From: Flavobacteriaceae bacterium
GTDB taxonomy: Bacteria > Bacteroidota > Bacteroidia > Flavobacteriales > Flavobacteriaceae
DNA length: 64,000 nucleotides
Reading direction: 5' to 3'
NCBI GenBank assembly: GCA_004762155.1
Contig: SIHP01000007.1
Location: 186,001-250,000 of the forward strand
The notes beneath the pieces were generated by a model, which saw only the letters and a program-made list of their open reading frames with translations, searched no databases and was not told the DNA's origin. Both the position numbers and the translations under genes were made by a program. Shown here piece after piece: positions 54,889 to 63,197 of the stretch; position 1 is the first letter of the stretch; the number at the start of each line of letters is the position of its first letter.

Positions 54889-56112
54889 TTAGTTGTTTGG
54901 TTTAATGAATTTTAATTTAGAGAAAGACTTGTTTAAAATTTTAGTATCGTTTACTTGTAGCCAGTTATTCAAAATCGTGGCATAAATTTCTCTAAAATCA
55001 ATAGTGTACTTTAAATCACCGTTTTCATCAAGGTTTTGTAGGTTAGATATATTGTTATATAACCCTTGTTTTTGAAGGTTTTTACTTAAAATAAATACAT
55101 TATTTGCAGAACCATGATCGGTTCCTTTAGAAGCGTTTTGTTGTACTCTTCGTCCGAATTCAGAAAATGTTAGTACTAAAACATCTTTAAAAGAATCATT
55201 TTTTTCTATATCTTTTATAAAAGCATCAATACTATCAGCATAAATAGTTAACAATTTCTTTTGTCTATTTTTTTGATTCACATGTGTGTCAAATCCATTT
55301 AAACCAGCATAGTAAACCTGAGTTTCTAATCCTGAATTTATAAACTCAGCAATGGTTTTTAATTGTTTTCCAAAAACATTTTTGGGATACGTTTGCGTGC
55401 TTTTTTGTGTTTTAGTTTTTTCATAAATATATTTAGCAGAAGATTCCGCATTAATCATACTATCATATAAATACCCAAGATTGTGTTCGCTTAAATGTGT
55501 ATCGTTATAATGTTGAATTACATTACTAAAAAAAGGTTCTTTTACTATTCTGTTTAAAAGTTTAGGATTTGTAAGTGCCAATCCGTTTTGATGTTTTCCT
55601 TTTAATAATAAAGACAAACTCTCATCAACTTCTATGGCATTATGTGGTTTTGATTTGGTGTGATCTAAATAACGACCAACCCAACCTGTATTTAAAAACT
55701 CATTGCTATTACTAGCGGTTTGCCAAATATCAGAAGAACGAAAATGAGAACGATTAGGATTTGGATATCCAACATTGTTTATAATGCTTAAATAACCGTT
55801 ATTATATAGTTTTTGTAACGGTTTTAATGAATTATGTAGAGCAACTTCATCTGTAATTTTAAAAAATTCATTAGCACTTAAAGCAAGTTGTTGCCTTTTT
55901 TGAAAATAGATATCATTTCTAAAAGGAACTACAGTGTTTAAACCGTCGTTACCACCTTTTAAATGAACAATAACAATTTTTTTATTGCTAAAAGGATTGA
56001 TAATATGTTGATCAAAGGCTTTTAAAAATTGTGGAACAAAAAATAATCCTCCACTTGCTAAAGAGGTACGTTTTATAAATTTTCTTCTATCCATTTCTTT
56101 AGTTTTTAACAT
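54889..56112 (-). CDS. DUF1501 protein exported by the Tat pathway
   Basis: A 407-residue DUF1501 protein. The N-terminus 'MDRRKFIKRTSLASGGLFFV' is a twin-arginine signal, so it is exported folded, presumably with a cofactor or metal. Family blocks include 'IVIVHLKGGNDGLNTVVPF', 'HNSLKPLQKLYNNGYLSII', 'VGYPNPNRSHFRSSDIWQT', 'GLNGFDTHVNQ' and 'VLTFSEFGRRVQQNASKGTD'. The family resembles the alkaline phosphatase/sulfatase fold, and the His/Asp-rich motifs would bind metal. It always pairs with DUF1800; here its start overlaps the DUF1800 stop by 7 nt, pointing to translational coupling. The substrate is unknown. Met7 (MDRRK) is an alternative start. Confidence 0.92.
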   Translation of the reverse strand: MLKTKEMDRRKFIKRTSLASGGLFFVPQFLKAFDQHIINPFSNKKIVIVHLKGGNDGLNTVVPFRNDIYFQKRQQLALSANEFFKITDEVALHNSLKPLQKLYNNGYLSIINNVGYPNPNRSHFRSSDIWQTASNSNEFLNTGWVGRYLDHTKSKPHNAIEVDESLSLLLKGKHQNGLALTNPKLLNRIVKEPFFSNVIQHYNDTHLSEHNLGYLYDSMINAESSAKYIYEKTKTQKSTQTYPKNVFGKQLKTIAEFINSGLETQVYYAGLNGFDTHVNQKNRQKKLLTIYADSIDAFIKDIEKNDSFKDVLVLTFSEFGRRVQQNASKGTDHGSANNVFILSKNLQKQGLYNNISNLQNLDENGDLKYTIDFREIYATILNNWLQVNDTKILNKSFSKLKFIKPNN

Positions 56113-57467
56113 AATTGATATTCAGGAAGCGATAATAATTGAATACAAAAATCTTGTTTAGAAACATTTTTTGTGTCTTTTAATAGTTGTGCAGTTCCAG
56201 AATTAATGGTGGTAATAATAATTTGTTGCGTTAATTCATCAATAGTTATGTTCTTAAAATTCTCTGTAAAAACATTCCATTTTGTTATTGTTGCAATCGC
56301 TACTTTTTTACGCAATTTCTTTTCATTAAAATCGGTTACAGTATCTTCAAATTCACCTTTGTCTGAATAACTAATTTCTGCATTGTTTAGTAACACAGAT
56401 GGAAGTCGTAAACGAGTAACAATGGTATTGCTATCAATCCAATTACGTCCACCTTTCCAACCAGCAACATTTGGTGGGTTTAATAAAGTTTGTCCAAGCA
56501 ATCGCTGTATTAAAAAGGTATGTTTTTTGTTGTTAATTGTAAAAGGAACAATAGTATTTATTCCTACTAAAAACTCTATGGGAGATTTAATTTTTACGCC
56601 AATATTTTCATCAGCATAAAACCAATCAGACAGCAAAACAAACTTCATTAATTCTTTAATATCATACTTTGGATAAAAAACTGAAACCATTTGATTGATG
56701 TGATCTTTATTAATATTGTCATTAACAAAATAGGTGTAAATTTTATTTGAAATGAATCGTGCACATTGTTTTTGTTGTAGAATAATTTCTATGATATCCT
56801 CTCCATAAAAATTGCCAGTTTTCCCCATAAATTCTTTTTCATCATAATCATGTTTCTTTTTTCTGAGAATAAATTCACCTTTAAAATTATTGCTATAACC
56901 TGTAAATGCTCTTGCACTTTCCTTAATATCTTTTTCAGTGTAATTTCCTTGCCCTAATGTAAAAAGTTCCATTAATTCTCTTGCGAAATTTTCATTAGGA
57001 TTTTGCTTAACATTCTGCCTGTTATTTAAGTACTTTAGCATGGCAGGTTCTTTGGCCATTTTAGTAACGAAATCACCAAAATTACCCAATGCATTTTTAC
57101 GTAAAAGATTGTTGTATTGTTGTACCAGTAAAATATTATTGTCTTTACAAACAAAATGATTAGCCCAGAAGAGGGTCATTTTTTCACGTAATAATTCAGC
57201 AGGATTAAAGAGTCTATCTATCCAAGCAATATTATATTCTTTAAGTTTTCGTTTGCTTTTTTTTACTAATTCTCTTCGTCTAGTTTTGTCTTTAAGGTCA
57301 TTAAAATTAAAATCGACTTTAACAGTTAATGGAGTTGTGTTTTTAGAAGTATTGAATAATTGATTTACAATTTCTTTTTTTGATAAACCTACCAAATGAT
57401 AAGTCTGATTTGGAGTAATTCCAAAACCAATTCTATTGTATAAATGTTTTATATGTTTTGCTTCCAT
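56106..57467 (-). CDS. DUF1800 protein, partner of DUF1501
   Basis: A 453-residue helical DUF1800 protein: 'HLYNRIGFGITPNQTYHLVG', 'REKMTLFWANHFVCKDNNIL', 'NENFARELMELFTLGQGNYT', 'DIKESARAFTGYSNNF' and 'PPNVAGWKGGRNWIDSNTIV' are characteristic. No classical signal peptide is visible; it may be carried with the Tat-exported partner or act in the cytoplasm. The two genes form a coupled pair on the minus strand. The biochemical role of DUF1800/DUF1501 is not established. Confidence 0.92.
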   Translation of the reverse strand: MEAKHIKHLYNRIGFGITPNQTYHLVGLSKKEIVNQLFNTSKNTTPLTVKVDFNFNDLKDKTRRRELVKKSKRKLKEYNIAWIDRLFNPAELLREKMTLFWANHFVCKDNNILLVQQYNNLLRKNALGNFGDFVTKMAKEPAMLKYLNNRQNVKQNPNENFARELMELFTLGQGNYTEKDIKESARAFTGYSNNFKGEFILRKKKHDYDEKEFMGKTGNFYGEDIIEIILQQKQCARFISNKIYTYFVNDNINKDHINQMVSVFYPKYDIKELMKFVLLSDWFYADENIGVKIKSPIEFLVGINTIVPFTINNKKHTFLIQRLLGQTLLNPPNVAGWKGGRNWIDSNTIVTRLRLPSVLLNNAEISYSDKGEFEDTVTDFNEKKLRKKVAIATITKWNVFTENFKNITIDELTQQIIITTINSGTAQLLKDTKNVSKQDFCIQLLSLPEYQLC

Positions 57468-57545
57468 AGTTTTTGGACTCTTTTTTTTTTAAAAAGTTTA
57501 ACTAAAGGTAACAAAATCAAATAATTATGGTTATGTGTTTTTGTG

Positions 57546-58022
57546 CTAATTTTTAGAAAATGTAATTTTGTTAGCTGTATTATTTCTTCCGTCCAAAAGA
57601 ATGGTAGTTGTTTTAATAAAAGCAGTAATAGAATCTTCTTTGGTTTCTGTTTTTGAAATCAAGCTATATTTTAATTTTATTTTTTGAACACTATCCGATA
57701 GCGTTTCTGTTTCTCCCACTTGCTGTATGTTTTCAATAGTATATTTAGTGTCAATTGTAACAATTTTTGTTTCAGATAAACTTTGTAATTGTTCAGTTAT
57801 ATCGGTCTTTAATTCAGGATGTTGTTTTTCAAGTTTTAAAAGATCATTATAATCATGTAGTTTTTGGGTAGCAATTGTTATGTATTTATTTTTTGATGAA
57901 GAATTTCCGTAATAATCTTCTTTATTTTCAGTTGCAGAATTATATTCATAATTATTTTTAGCCTCTCTACTTGAACAAGAAACGAATATAAGTACTAAAA
58001 GAATGTATATAAACTGTTTCAT
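57546..58022 (-). CDS. Small lipoprotein of unknown function
   Basis: A 158-residue protein with a lipoprotein signal ('LLVLIFVSCSSREAK', Cys16). An Asn/Tyr/Glu-rich spacer leads into a helical stretch ('LHDYNDLLKLEKQHPELKTD') and a beta-rich end ('QKIKLKYSLISK', 'AFIKTTTILLDGRNNTANKI'). I do not recognise the family. Its start overlaps the stop of the upstream gene by 4 nt (ATGA), so the two products are probably made together and may work together at the cell envelope. Confidence 0.75.
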   Translation of the reverse strand: MKQFIYILLVLIFVSCSSREAKNNYEYNSATENKEDYYGNSSSKNKYITIATQKLHDYNDLLKLEKQHPELKTDITEQLQSLSETKIVTIDTKYTIENIQQVGETETLSDSVQKIKLKYSLISKTETKEDSITAFIKTTTILLDGRNNTANKITFSKN

Positions 58023-58912
58023 TTTATTATAAATTTAAGTTTAACAATCTTTCCTTTTTTCATTTTCTTTTCTAAAATTTTAATATGTTTTATTGATGTT
58101 GTTGGTAATGTAGTAAAATTTATAAAATCTTGTTTTGTGTATAATTCAATACCTATATTATTTCCAAATACTTGAAATATAATGGCTGAATTATCTATTA
58201 ATTCGTGTAATTGTTTTTTATGTTTTACTCTGTTTTTAATGTTTCCATTGGCATAGTATTCCAAAAGAAGTGCATAATCATCAGGTATTACTTTTACAGT
58301 AGTATTGTTGTTAGATTTTATATGTCTAATAATTGTATCTGTTTTATGATACTGAGATTGTACAACAAAGGTTATATGATCTTCTTCAGATTCGAAGTTA
58401 AAACAACCAAAGTCATCTGCTGTAAAATATAAAGGCGATTCGTTTTTAGTTAAAACTTTAATATCCAATTTTGTTTTTACTATAGCTTCATTTTTTATAG
58501 CATCAACAAAACAAAACTTAAATTGATTTTTCGTTTGAAATAAAAAGTAGACACTGATACTTATTATAATGGAAAGAGTTACCAATATTTTATAAGATTG
58601 TTTTTTTAGGTCTTTTTTTACTTCAATTTTGTTTTTGCTTTTAAAAGCATTCCAGTTTTCTAAACCTATATAATTACTAAGTAGGTTTAACATATCAATA
58701 CGTGGAAGTTTTTCTGGAGTATTTTTAAAATAGGTATAAAACCATTTTTCGCTAACTTTACCTTTTACTTTGTCAAATAAATCTTCCTGAAAAGCTATAA
58801 TTTCATCACCTTTCCAATCCTTAATCGTTTTAGAGGCGCTATAATTTTTTAAAAAAGTTGAGGCTACTTCCTTTTTTAAAAGATTAAAATAATAAATGTC
58901 GCTTTCGTTCAA
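58019..58912 (-). CDS. Single-pass membrane protein with helical cytoplasmic N-domain, unknown function
   Basis: A 297-residue protein. Residues 1-95 form a helical domain ('VKGKVSEKWFYTYFKNTPEK', 'LPRIDMLNLLSNYIGLENWN') of a type seen at the N-terminus of other flavobacterial proteins, perhaps a DNA- or protein-binding module. One membrane helix follows at about 107-125 ('ILVTLSIIISISVYFLF'). The remaining ~170 residues are extracytoplasmic and beta-rich ('DDFGCFNFESEEDHITFVVQ'). The layout recalls one-pass signal transducers linked to the co-translated lipoprotein, but no known signalling family can be claimed. Confidence 0.75.
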   Translation of the reverse strand: MNESDIYYFNLLKKEVASTFLKNYSASKTIKDWKGDEIIAFQEDLFDKVKGKVSEKWFYTYFKNTPEKLPRIDMLNLLSNYIGLENWNAFKSKNKIEVKKDLKKQSYKILVTLSIIISISVYFLFQTKNQFKFCFVDAIKNEAIVKTKLDIKVLTKNESPLYFTADDFGCFNFESEEDHITFVVQSQYHKTDTIIRHIKSNNNTTVKVIPDDYALLLEYYANGNIKNRVKHKKQLHELIDNSAIIFQVFGNNIGIELYTKQDFINFTTLPTTSIKHIKILEKKMKKGKIVKLKFIIK

Positions 58913-59523
58913 ATTGATTAATTGTCTTTAAATGAGTTTTTATAAAATGGTATGCAATTAAGAAGCAACGGTTTTACAAGTATTTATTTTAAAGTAATAA
59001 TATGTTTGTTGATAATTCTTAAAAATATAAAATTATAAAAGGATATCAATTATAAAAATATATTAAATTTTAATCGCAGGGCGATAGCCAAGGGTTTAAT
59101 CCCCGATGCTTGCATCGAAAAGTAGAAAGGATAATTCTTTAAAATGCCTCGTGGGCTTGTCCCGAGGTTATTTACTTAGCTTGTTTTTAATAGGTGTGTT
59201 TTTATTGAATAGAAGTAATAGTGAAGTCTAAACATAATATAAGAAGCACAAGGGAGATTAAAGTGTTTAACGAGTAAGGTCTCTTTGGTTTTATTCATGT
59301 TGTTTTTTGTTAAACTGTAAATTATAAGGATAAATGAGTTGTATGTCACAAGAAATTTGGATTAACTTTAGAAAATAAATTTTCATTGGGTTAAAATTTT
59401 ACGAAATCTATATTTTTAGATCTAATACATAAGTGATGATTATTGTAAATATTGTTTTTTGTGTGCTTTTTTATCATATTAAAAAATAGTAAAAAGCCAT
59501 AAATATATAATATTACCCTAAAC
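58913..59523. other. Long non-coding gap before the small-peptide module
   Basis: No ORF with coding character. It contains the GC-richer repeat at 59070-59170 and otherwise AT-rich sequence. The minus-strand promoter for the membrane-protein gene presumably lies near 58920-59000 but is not obvious. Confidence 0.55.
59070..59170. repeat. GC-rich dispersed repeat remnant
   Basis: Against an AT-rich background this stretch contains 'CCCCGATGCTTGCATCG', a hairpin CGATGC/GCATCG, and 'CCTCGTGGGCTTGTCCCGAG', a hairpin with CCTCG/CGAGG and GGG/CCC. Blocks of this wording recur between genes of many flavobacteria. It has no coding capacity and no flanking transposase. Confidence 0.6.
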
Positions 59524-59547
59524 ATATGTTATTTTAACCCTACACGA

Positions 59548-59561
59548 TTAACATATGTTAA
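59548..59561. promoter_or_regulatory. Candidate AraC operator, module 1
   Basis: TTAACATATGTTAA is a perfect 14-bp palindrome, 62 bp upstream of the -7 element of module 1. Near-copies occur in module 2 (AACATGTGTT, 61111-61120) and module 3 (TAGCATGTGTTA, about 62440-62451), and an incomplete one at 59521-59530 (AACATATGTT). Confidence 0.5.
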
Positions 59562-59597
59562 TACGTGGTAATTATGCATATAAAGTTGCCAATTGTG

Positions 59598-59631
59598 TTG
59601 TTATTTAACCTGTAATCCTGTTATACATTTG
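59598..59631 (+). promoter_or_regulatory. Promoter of module 1
   Basis: TTG at 59598-59600, 23 bp spacer, then TACATTTG at 59624-59631, matching the flavobacterial -33 TTG / -7 TAnnTTTG consensus. The following GCAGTATCAA is identical in all three modules and should contain the transcription start. The ATG lies 29 nt after the G of the -7 box. Confidence 0.75.
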
Positions 59632-59659
59632 CAGTATCAATATTTAATAATTTTATATT

Positions 59660-59737
59660 ATGAAAAAAGTAAGTCAAAAAGTAATAGGAGCAGTAGTTTT
59701 TATGTTAGAGAACATATCTAGCTACGAGCAGAACTAA
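59660..59737 (+). CDS. 25-residue peptide ORF, copy A
   Basis: The ORF encodes 'MKKVSQKVIGAVVFMLENIS' plus SYEQN and stops at TAA. It is a basic start, a hydrophobic stretch (VIGAVVFML) and a short polar end, like a signal peptide or small membrane peptide without a mature part. The tandem copy B is the same length and ends in the same residues. Differences include four synonymous sense-codon changes and a TAA/TAG stop swap, with the reading frame intact, which supports translation. It starts 29 nt after a good promoter. The N-terminus resembles that of the exported protein at 62551 (MKTFSKRVLVVVVFMLGTLF), so it may be a cut-down paralogue kept as a peptide. Confidence 0.6.
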   Translation: MKKVSQKVIGAVVFMLENISSYEQN

Positions 59738-59790
59738 CAAGTTATAAGTTAGTCAAAGATTATCAGTATAAATGTTTAATAATTTATATT

Positions 59791-59868
59791 ATGAAAAAAG
59801 TAAGAAAAAAAGTATTTGGAGCAGTAGTTTTCATGTTAGAAAACTTAGCTAACTACGAACAGAATTAG
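59791..59868 (+). CDS. 25-residue peptide ORF, copy B
   Basis: This ORF encodes 'MKKVRKKVFGAVVFMLENLA' plus NYEQN and stops at TAG. It differs from copy A at six amino-acid positions (S/R, Q/K, I/F, I/L, S/A, S/N) and has the same length. The ~30 bp upstream ('CAGTATAAATGTTTAATAAT' and on to the ATG) repeats the leader of copy A, so the duplication unit includes the ribosome-binding region but not the promoter; both ORFs should be on one transcript. A short third trace of the leader ('ATTATCAGTATTAAA') follows the stop. Confidence 0.6.
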   Translation: MKKVRKKVFGAVVFMLENLANYEQN

Positions 59869-60025
59869 ATTCCCATTCGTAGAAAATTATCAGTATTAAA
59901 GATAATGCTGTTGATTATAAACAAGAAAAATTTATATCATCTTAATAGATGAAAAGACATAACATTAATAAATAAATTTAGTAATTAATTTATATTTTAA
60001 TTTTATAATGTAGTTAACGATAAAG

Positions 60026-60060
60026 AACTCTATACTTCACCCCTTGTATAGAGTTTTTTT
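60026..60060 (+). terminator. Terminator of module 1
   Basis: AACTCTATAC (60026-60035) and GTATAGAGTT (60046-60055) pair in a 10-bp stem with a 10-nt loop and run into seven T residues. Modules 2 and 3 end in related stems. Confidence 0.92.
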
Positions 60061-60084
60061 ATGTTTAAAATTTAAAAGTACATG

Positions 60085-60957
60085 CTATTGAATAATACTT
60101 TTTATTTCATTTCTATACTTTAAGGCACTTTTACCGGTAAACTCTTTGAACAATTTATTGAAATGAGAAAAACTATTAAAACCACATTCAAAGCAAACAT
60201 CTGTAATACTAACATCACTTTCGGTTAATAATTTTGTGCTATGAACTACTCTATATTCATTTACTAATCTTGTAAATGTTTTGCCTGTTGATTTTTTAAA
60301 ATACCTACAAAATGCAGGAATAGTCATACATACCAAATTTGCAATTTCCTTTAAACTTATATGTTCTTTAAAGTGGTGGTTAATGTAATTGTATATTTTT
60401 TCTATTTTTTTACTGTCTTGGGGTAATGCTTCAAATGAATAACCATCTGCATTTAATAATGTATAATCATCAGTAGTTGCTAATTCATTTAAAATTTCTA
60501 AAAAGAATGAAATTCTTTGAACACCATTTATTTTAACCAATTCTTGAATTCTTGGGCCAACACTTTTCTTAATATCTTTATTAAACCGAATCCCTTTTTT
60601 GGCTCGTTCAAAAAGATTCTCAACTACAGCCATTTCTGGAACCTTAAAAAAATCTTCTCCTAAAAAATCAGGCTTAAATTGAATTAATGTTTCAGAACCA
60701 TTTGTTGTCATTCTATCCATATAACCAATATGAGGTAAATTAGAACCAATAAGTACTAATTGACTATTGTTAAAATAACTTATATGATTTCCAACATGCC
60801 TTTTTCCACTTCCTTCATTTACATATACAATTTCTATTTCTGGATGAAAATGCCAATATGGTTTTTCTAGTTTTAAAAACTCAACATGTTCTTTTACTAA
60901 TAGAGAGCTTCCAAAACTTGGTGTTATTTTTTTTAGTTTGGGTTTTTTTGATGTCAT
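60085..60957 (-). CDS. AraC-family regulator, paralogue 1
   Basis: A 290-residue AraC protein with N-terminal cupin ('YWHFHPEIEIVYVNEGSGKR', 'NNSQLVLIGSNLPHIGYM') and C-terminal double helix-turn-helix ('HISLKEIANLVCMTIPAFCR', 'VSITDVCFECGFNSFSHFNK'). The start at 60957 (MTSKKPKLKK) is chosen over an upstream in-frame ATG because it aligns exactly, with equal length, to paralogue 2. The two share well over four fifths of positions by eye and differ mostly in residues 105-150. It lies tail-to-tail with module 1, 24 bp after its terminator, and its own promoter faces module 2. It probably controls one or more of the three modules; the ligand is unknown. Confidence 0.92.
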   Translation of the reverse strand: MTSKKPKLKKITPSFGSSLLVKEHVEFLKLEKPYWHFHPEIEIVYVNEGSGKRHVGNHISYFNNSQLVLIGSNLPHIGYMDRMTTNGSETLIQFKPDFLGEDFFKVPEMAVVENLFERAKKGIRFNKDIKKSVGPRIQELVKINGVQRISFFLEILNELATTDDYTLLNADGYSFEALPQDSKKIEKIYNYINHHFKEHISLKEIANLVCMTIPAFCRYFKKSTGKTFTRLVNEYRVVHSTKLLTESDVSITDVCFECGFNSFSHFNKLFKEFTGKSALKYRNEIKSIIQ

Positions 60958-61110
60958 AGGATATATAATATACAAAAAATATTGCAAAAACATTATGTTT
61001 TGGCTTTGCTCCAGTTTTTAACTTATTAAATTATGAATAAAAATAATAAATCTTACATATTGTTATACAGTTAATTATGAGTATAAATACATTAATTTAG
61101 ATGTGTTTTT

Positions 61111-61134
61111 AACATGTGTTGTGTTTTAAATTTG
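61111..61134 (+). promoter_or_regulatory. Promoter and operator-like site of module 2
   Basis: TAAATTTG at 61127-61134 is the -7 box, followed by the invariant GCAGTATCAA. AACATGTGTT at 61111-61120 resembles the palindrome of module 1 but here sits where a -33 element would be; no well-spaced TTG is present, so the promoter may depend on an activator. Confidence 0.6.
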
Positions 61135-61161
61135 CAGTATCAAATCATAAAACATATTCTT

Positions 61162-61269
61162 ATGAAAGCAATAAAAAAGTATTTAATTTTTACAAAAGAG
61201 GTTATTATAATCGTAATATTTAATAAAAATAATTCCGATTTAATCCCTGTTAGAATTTCCAATAAATAA
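61162..61269 (+). CDS. 35-residue peptide ORF of module 2
   Basis: This ORF encodes 'MKAIKKYLIFTKEVIIIVIF' and then 15 polar residues ending in ISNK. It has the basic start and hydrophobic stretch of the module 1 peptides but only loose sequence likeness. It begins 28 nt after the -7 box, the same place as the coding starts of modules 1 and 3. It may be a degenerate or frameshifted relative of the module 3 gene; coding is less certain than for the paired 25-residue ORFs. Confidence 0.4.
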   Translation: MKAIKKYLIFTKEVIIIVIFNKNNSDLIPVRISNK

Positions 61270-61371
61270 TAACATCAAAATATATATTGAGTAATCCCTT
61301 TACATGTTGTGTAAATCCTATTTTAATTACTAAAAATCCCTATTAATTTAGTAATACTACTACACAACTAA

Positions 61372-61405
61372 AACGCTATACTTTCCCCAGTATAGCGTTT
61401 TTTTA
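61372..61405 (+). terminator. Terminator of module 2
   Basis: AACGCTATAC (61372-61381) pairs with GTATAGCGTT (61390-61399) in a 10-bp stem and is followed by a T-tract. The compensating C-G pair in place of the T-A of module 1 (GCTATAC against CTCTATAC) keeps the stem, as expected for a selected terminator. Confidence 0.92.
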
Positions 61406-61486
61406 TTTAAAAAAATAAAGAATAGTTTTGTTGTTTATTTACGATGTAAATACATTAATTGAAAGGTGTTCTAAGCTATTTTGTGT

Positions 61487-62359
61487 CTATTGAATTAAGT
61501 TCTTTATCTCGTTTCTATATTTAGATGCACTTTTACCTGTAAATTCTTTGAAAAGTTTGTTAAAGTGAGAAAAATTATTAAAACCACACTCAAAACAAAC
61601 ATCGGTAATACTATGATCACTTTCTGTTAGTAGCTTTGTTGCATGAACAACTCTGTATTCATTAACTAGTTTTGTAAAAGTTTTTCCAGTACTTTTTTTA
61701 AAGTATCTACAAAAAGCTGGAACAGTCATACTTACTAAATCTGCAACTTCATCTAAACTAATGTGGTCTTTAAAATGGTTGTTAATATACTTGTATATTT
61801 TTTCTATCTTATTACTATCTTGTGGTAATGCTTCAAAAGCAAAACCATCAGCATTCAATAAAGTATAATCGTCAGTTGTGGCCAAATCATTCAAGATTTC
61901 TAAAAACGAAACAATCCTTTGTGCTCCTTCCACATGAACAAGTTGTTCTATTTTGCTACCAATACGTTGTTTTATTTCAATATTAAAACGGATTCCTTTT
62001 TTAGCCCTTTCAAAAAGATTATTGATTGCTTGCATTTCAGGAATCTTAAAAAAGTGTTCACCTAAAAAGTCTGGCTTAAATTGTATGAGAGTTTCAGATC
62101 CATTAGTGGTCATTCTATCCATATAGCCAATATGTGGTAAATTAGAACCAATAAGTACTAATTGACTATTGTTAAAATAGCTAATGTGGTTACCAACATG
62201 TCTCTTTCCTTTACCTTTATTAACATATACTAATTCTATCTCTGGATGAAAATGCCAAAATGGCTTTTCAATCTTTAAAAACTCAACGTGCTTGTTCACT
62301 AATAATGAGCTTCCAAAGCTTGGAGTTATTTTTTTTAGGGTTGGTTTTTTTGGTATCAT
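61487..62359 (-). CDS. AraC-family regulator, paralogue 2
   Basis: A 290-residue paralogue of the protein at 60085-60957, with the same cupin ('FWHFHPEIELVYVNKGKGKR', 'NNSQLVLIGSNLPHIGYM') and helix-turn-helix regions ('HISLDEVADLVSMTVPAFCR', 'HSITDVCFECGFNNFSHFNK'). The DNA-reading helices are nearly identical, so both should recognise similar sites, while the mid-region differs and may tune ligand response. It starts 191 bp before the module 3 gene on the opposite strand, so its promoter region is shared with module 3. Confidence 0.92.
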   Translation of the reverse strand: MIPKKPTLKKITPSFGSSLLVNKHVEFLKIEKPFWHFHPEIELVYVNKGKGKRHVGNHISYFNNSQLVLIGSNLPHIGYMDRMTTNGSETLIQFKPDFLGEHFFKIPEMQAINNLFERAKKGIRFNIEIKQRIGSKIEQLVHVEGAQRIVSFLEILNDLATTDDYTLLNADGFAFEALPQDSNKIEKIYKYINNHFKDHISLDEVADLVSMTVPAFCRYFKKSTGKTFTKLVNEYRVVHATKLLTESDHSITDVCFECGFNNFSHFNKLFKEFTGKSASKYRNEIKNLIQ

Positions 62360-62488
62360 AACTTTGCAAAGATACGATTTAATATTTTATGTTCTATGTG
62401 TAATTACCTCAATTGTATTCTATTTTAACCTCATGTTATTAGCATGTGTTAAAAGGTGGTAATTATGTATATAAAGTTGCCAATTCTG

Positions 62489-62522
62489 TTGTTATTTAAA
62501 CTAGTCTTCTGTTATAAATTTG
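62489..62522 (+). promoter_or_regulatory. Promoter of module 3
   Basis: TTG at 62489-62491, 23 bp spacer, TAAATTTG at 62515-62522, then GCAGTATCAA. The 76 bp ending here (62456-62531) align without gaps to 59565-59640 of module 1 with about nine differences, so promoter and flanking regulatory DNA were duplicated together. Confidence 0.78.
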
Positions 62523-62550
62523 CAGTATCAAACTTTAAATAAGTTACATT

Positions 62551-63165
62551 ATGAAAACATTTAGCAAAAGAGTTTTAGTAGTCGTAGTATTTATGTTAGG
62601 AACATTATTTAACTATGCAAGTGATGTGGTATCTGAAGATATAATTGGTACAAAAAAGGTAAAAGTTGTATTTGAGAATGTAGAAAAAGGACAGTTATTA
62701 ACTGTAAAAGATTATAGAGGTCACGTATTACATGAAGAATATATTTCTGTAAAAGGTAATCTTGTAAAGGTGTTTGACTTTTCTCATTTAAAAGAAGGTT
62801 ATTATAAAATAGAAGTAGATAAAAAGTCTGAAATTTTAATAAAGCCGTTTCAGTTAAAATTAAACAAAGTTACTTTTAAAGAAGACATTAAAAAGGAAGT
62901 TAAAAAACCTGTTAAGAAAAAGTTTTTTAAGCCAGTTGTTAAGATAAACGAAGAGAACGTTATAATGGTTTCTAGAATAAACTTCGATAAAAAGCCTATA
63001 AGAGTTTCTATTTATTATAAAGGTGATGTTATTTTACATGAAAAAGTTCGTAGTGAAGAAGCTGTAAATAGCAAAACTTATAAATTGAATGAAGAACAAA
63101 AAGGAGACTACAAGGTAGTTGTTCAAAATAACGGAGAAAGTTTTGTAAGTAAGTTCAGTATTTAA
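62551..63165 (+). CDS. Exported two-domain protein of unknown function (module 3)
   Basis: A 204-residue protein with a Sec signal peptide (about 1-24: 'MKTFSKRVLVVVVFMLGTLF' then NYAS). The mature part seems to hold two similar beta-sandwich units of about 70 residues: 'KVKVVFENVEKGQLLTVKDY' to 'LKEGYYKIEVDKK', and 'VIMVSRINFDKKPIRVSIYY' to 'QKGDYKVVVQNNG', joined by a Lys-rich linker. The closing 'GYYKIEV'/'GDYKVVV' strands recall those of T9SS C-terminal domains. Small exported proteins of this sort occur in several flavobacteria without a known role. Its promoter, leader and terminator match those of the short-ORF modules, suggesting common control by the AraC paralogues. Confidence 0.8.
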   Translation: MKTFSKRVLVVVVFMLGTLFNYASDVVSEDIIGTKKVKVVFENVEKGQLLTVKDYRGHVLHEEYISVKGNLVKVFDFSHLKEGYYKIEVDKKSEILIKPFQLKLNKVTFKEDIKKEVKKPVKKKFFKPVVKINEENVIMVSRINFDKKPIRVSIYYKGDVILHEKVRSEEAVNSKTYKLNEEQKGDYKVVVQNNGESFVSKFSI

Positions 63166-63197
63166 TTTAAATAAATTTATTTTAAATCTTACAATTA

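Noticed and set aside
59070..59170. Possible RNA gene or riboswitch in the GC-richer stretch
   Set aside because: The hairpins match the wording of dispersed flavobacterial intergenic repeats and there is no downstream gene in the right orientation to control.
60958..60993. Longer start of AraC paralogue 1
   Set aside because: Paralogue 2 aligns residue for residue from the ATG at 60957 and has no counterpart of the extension.
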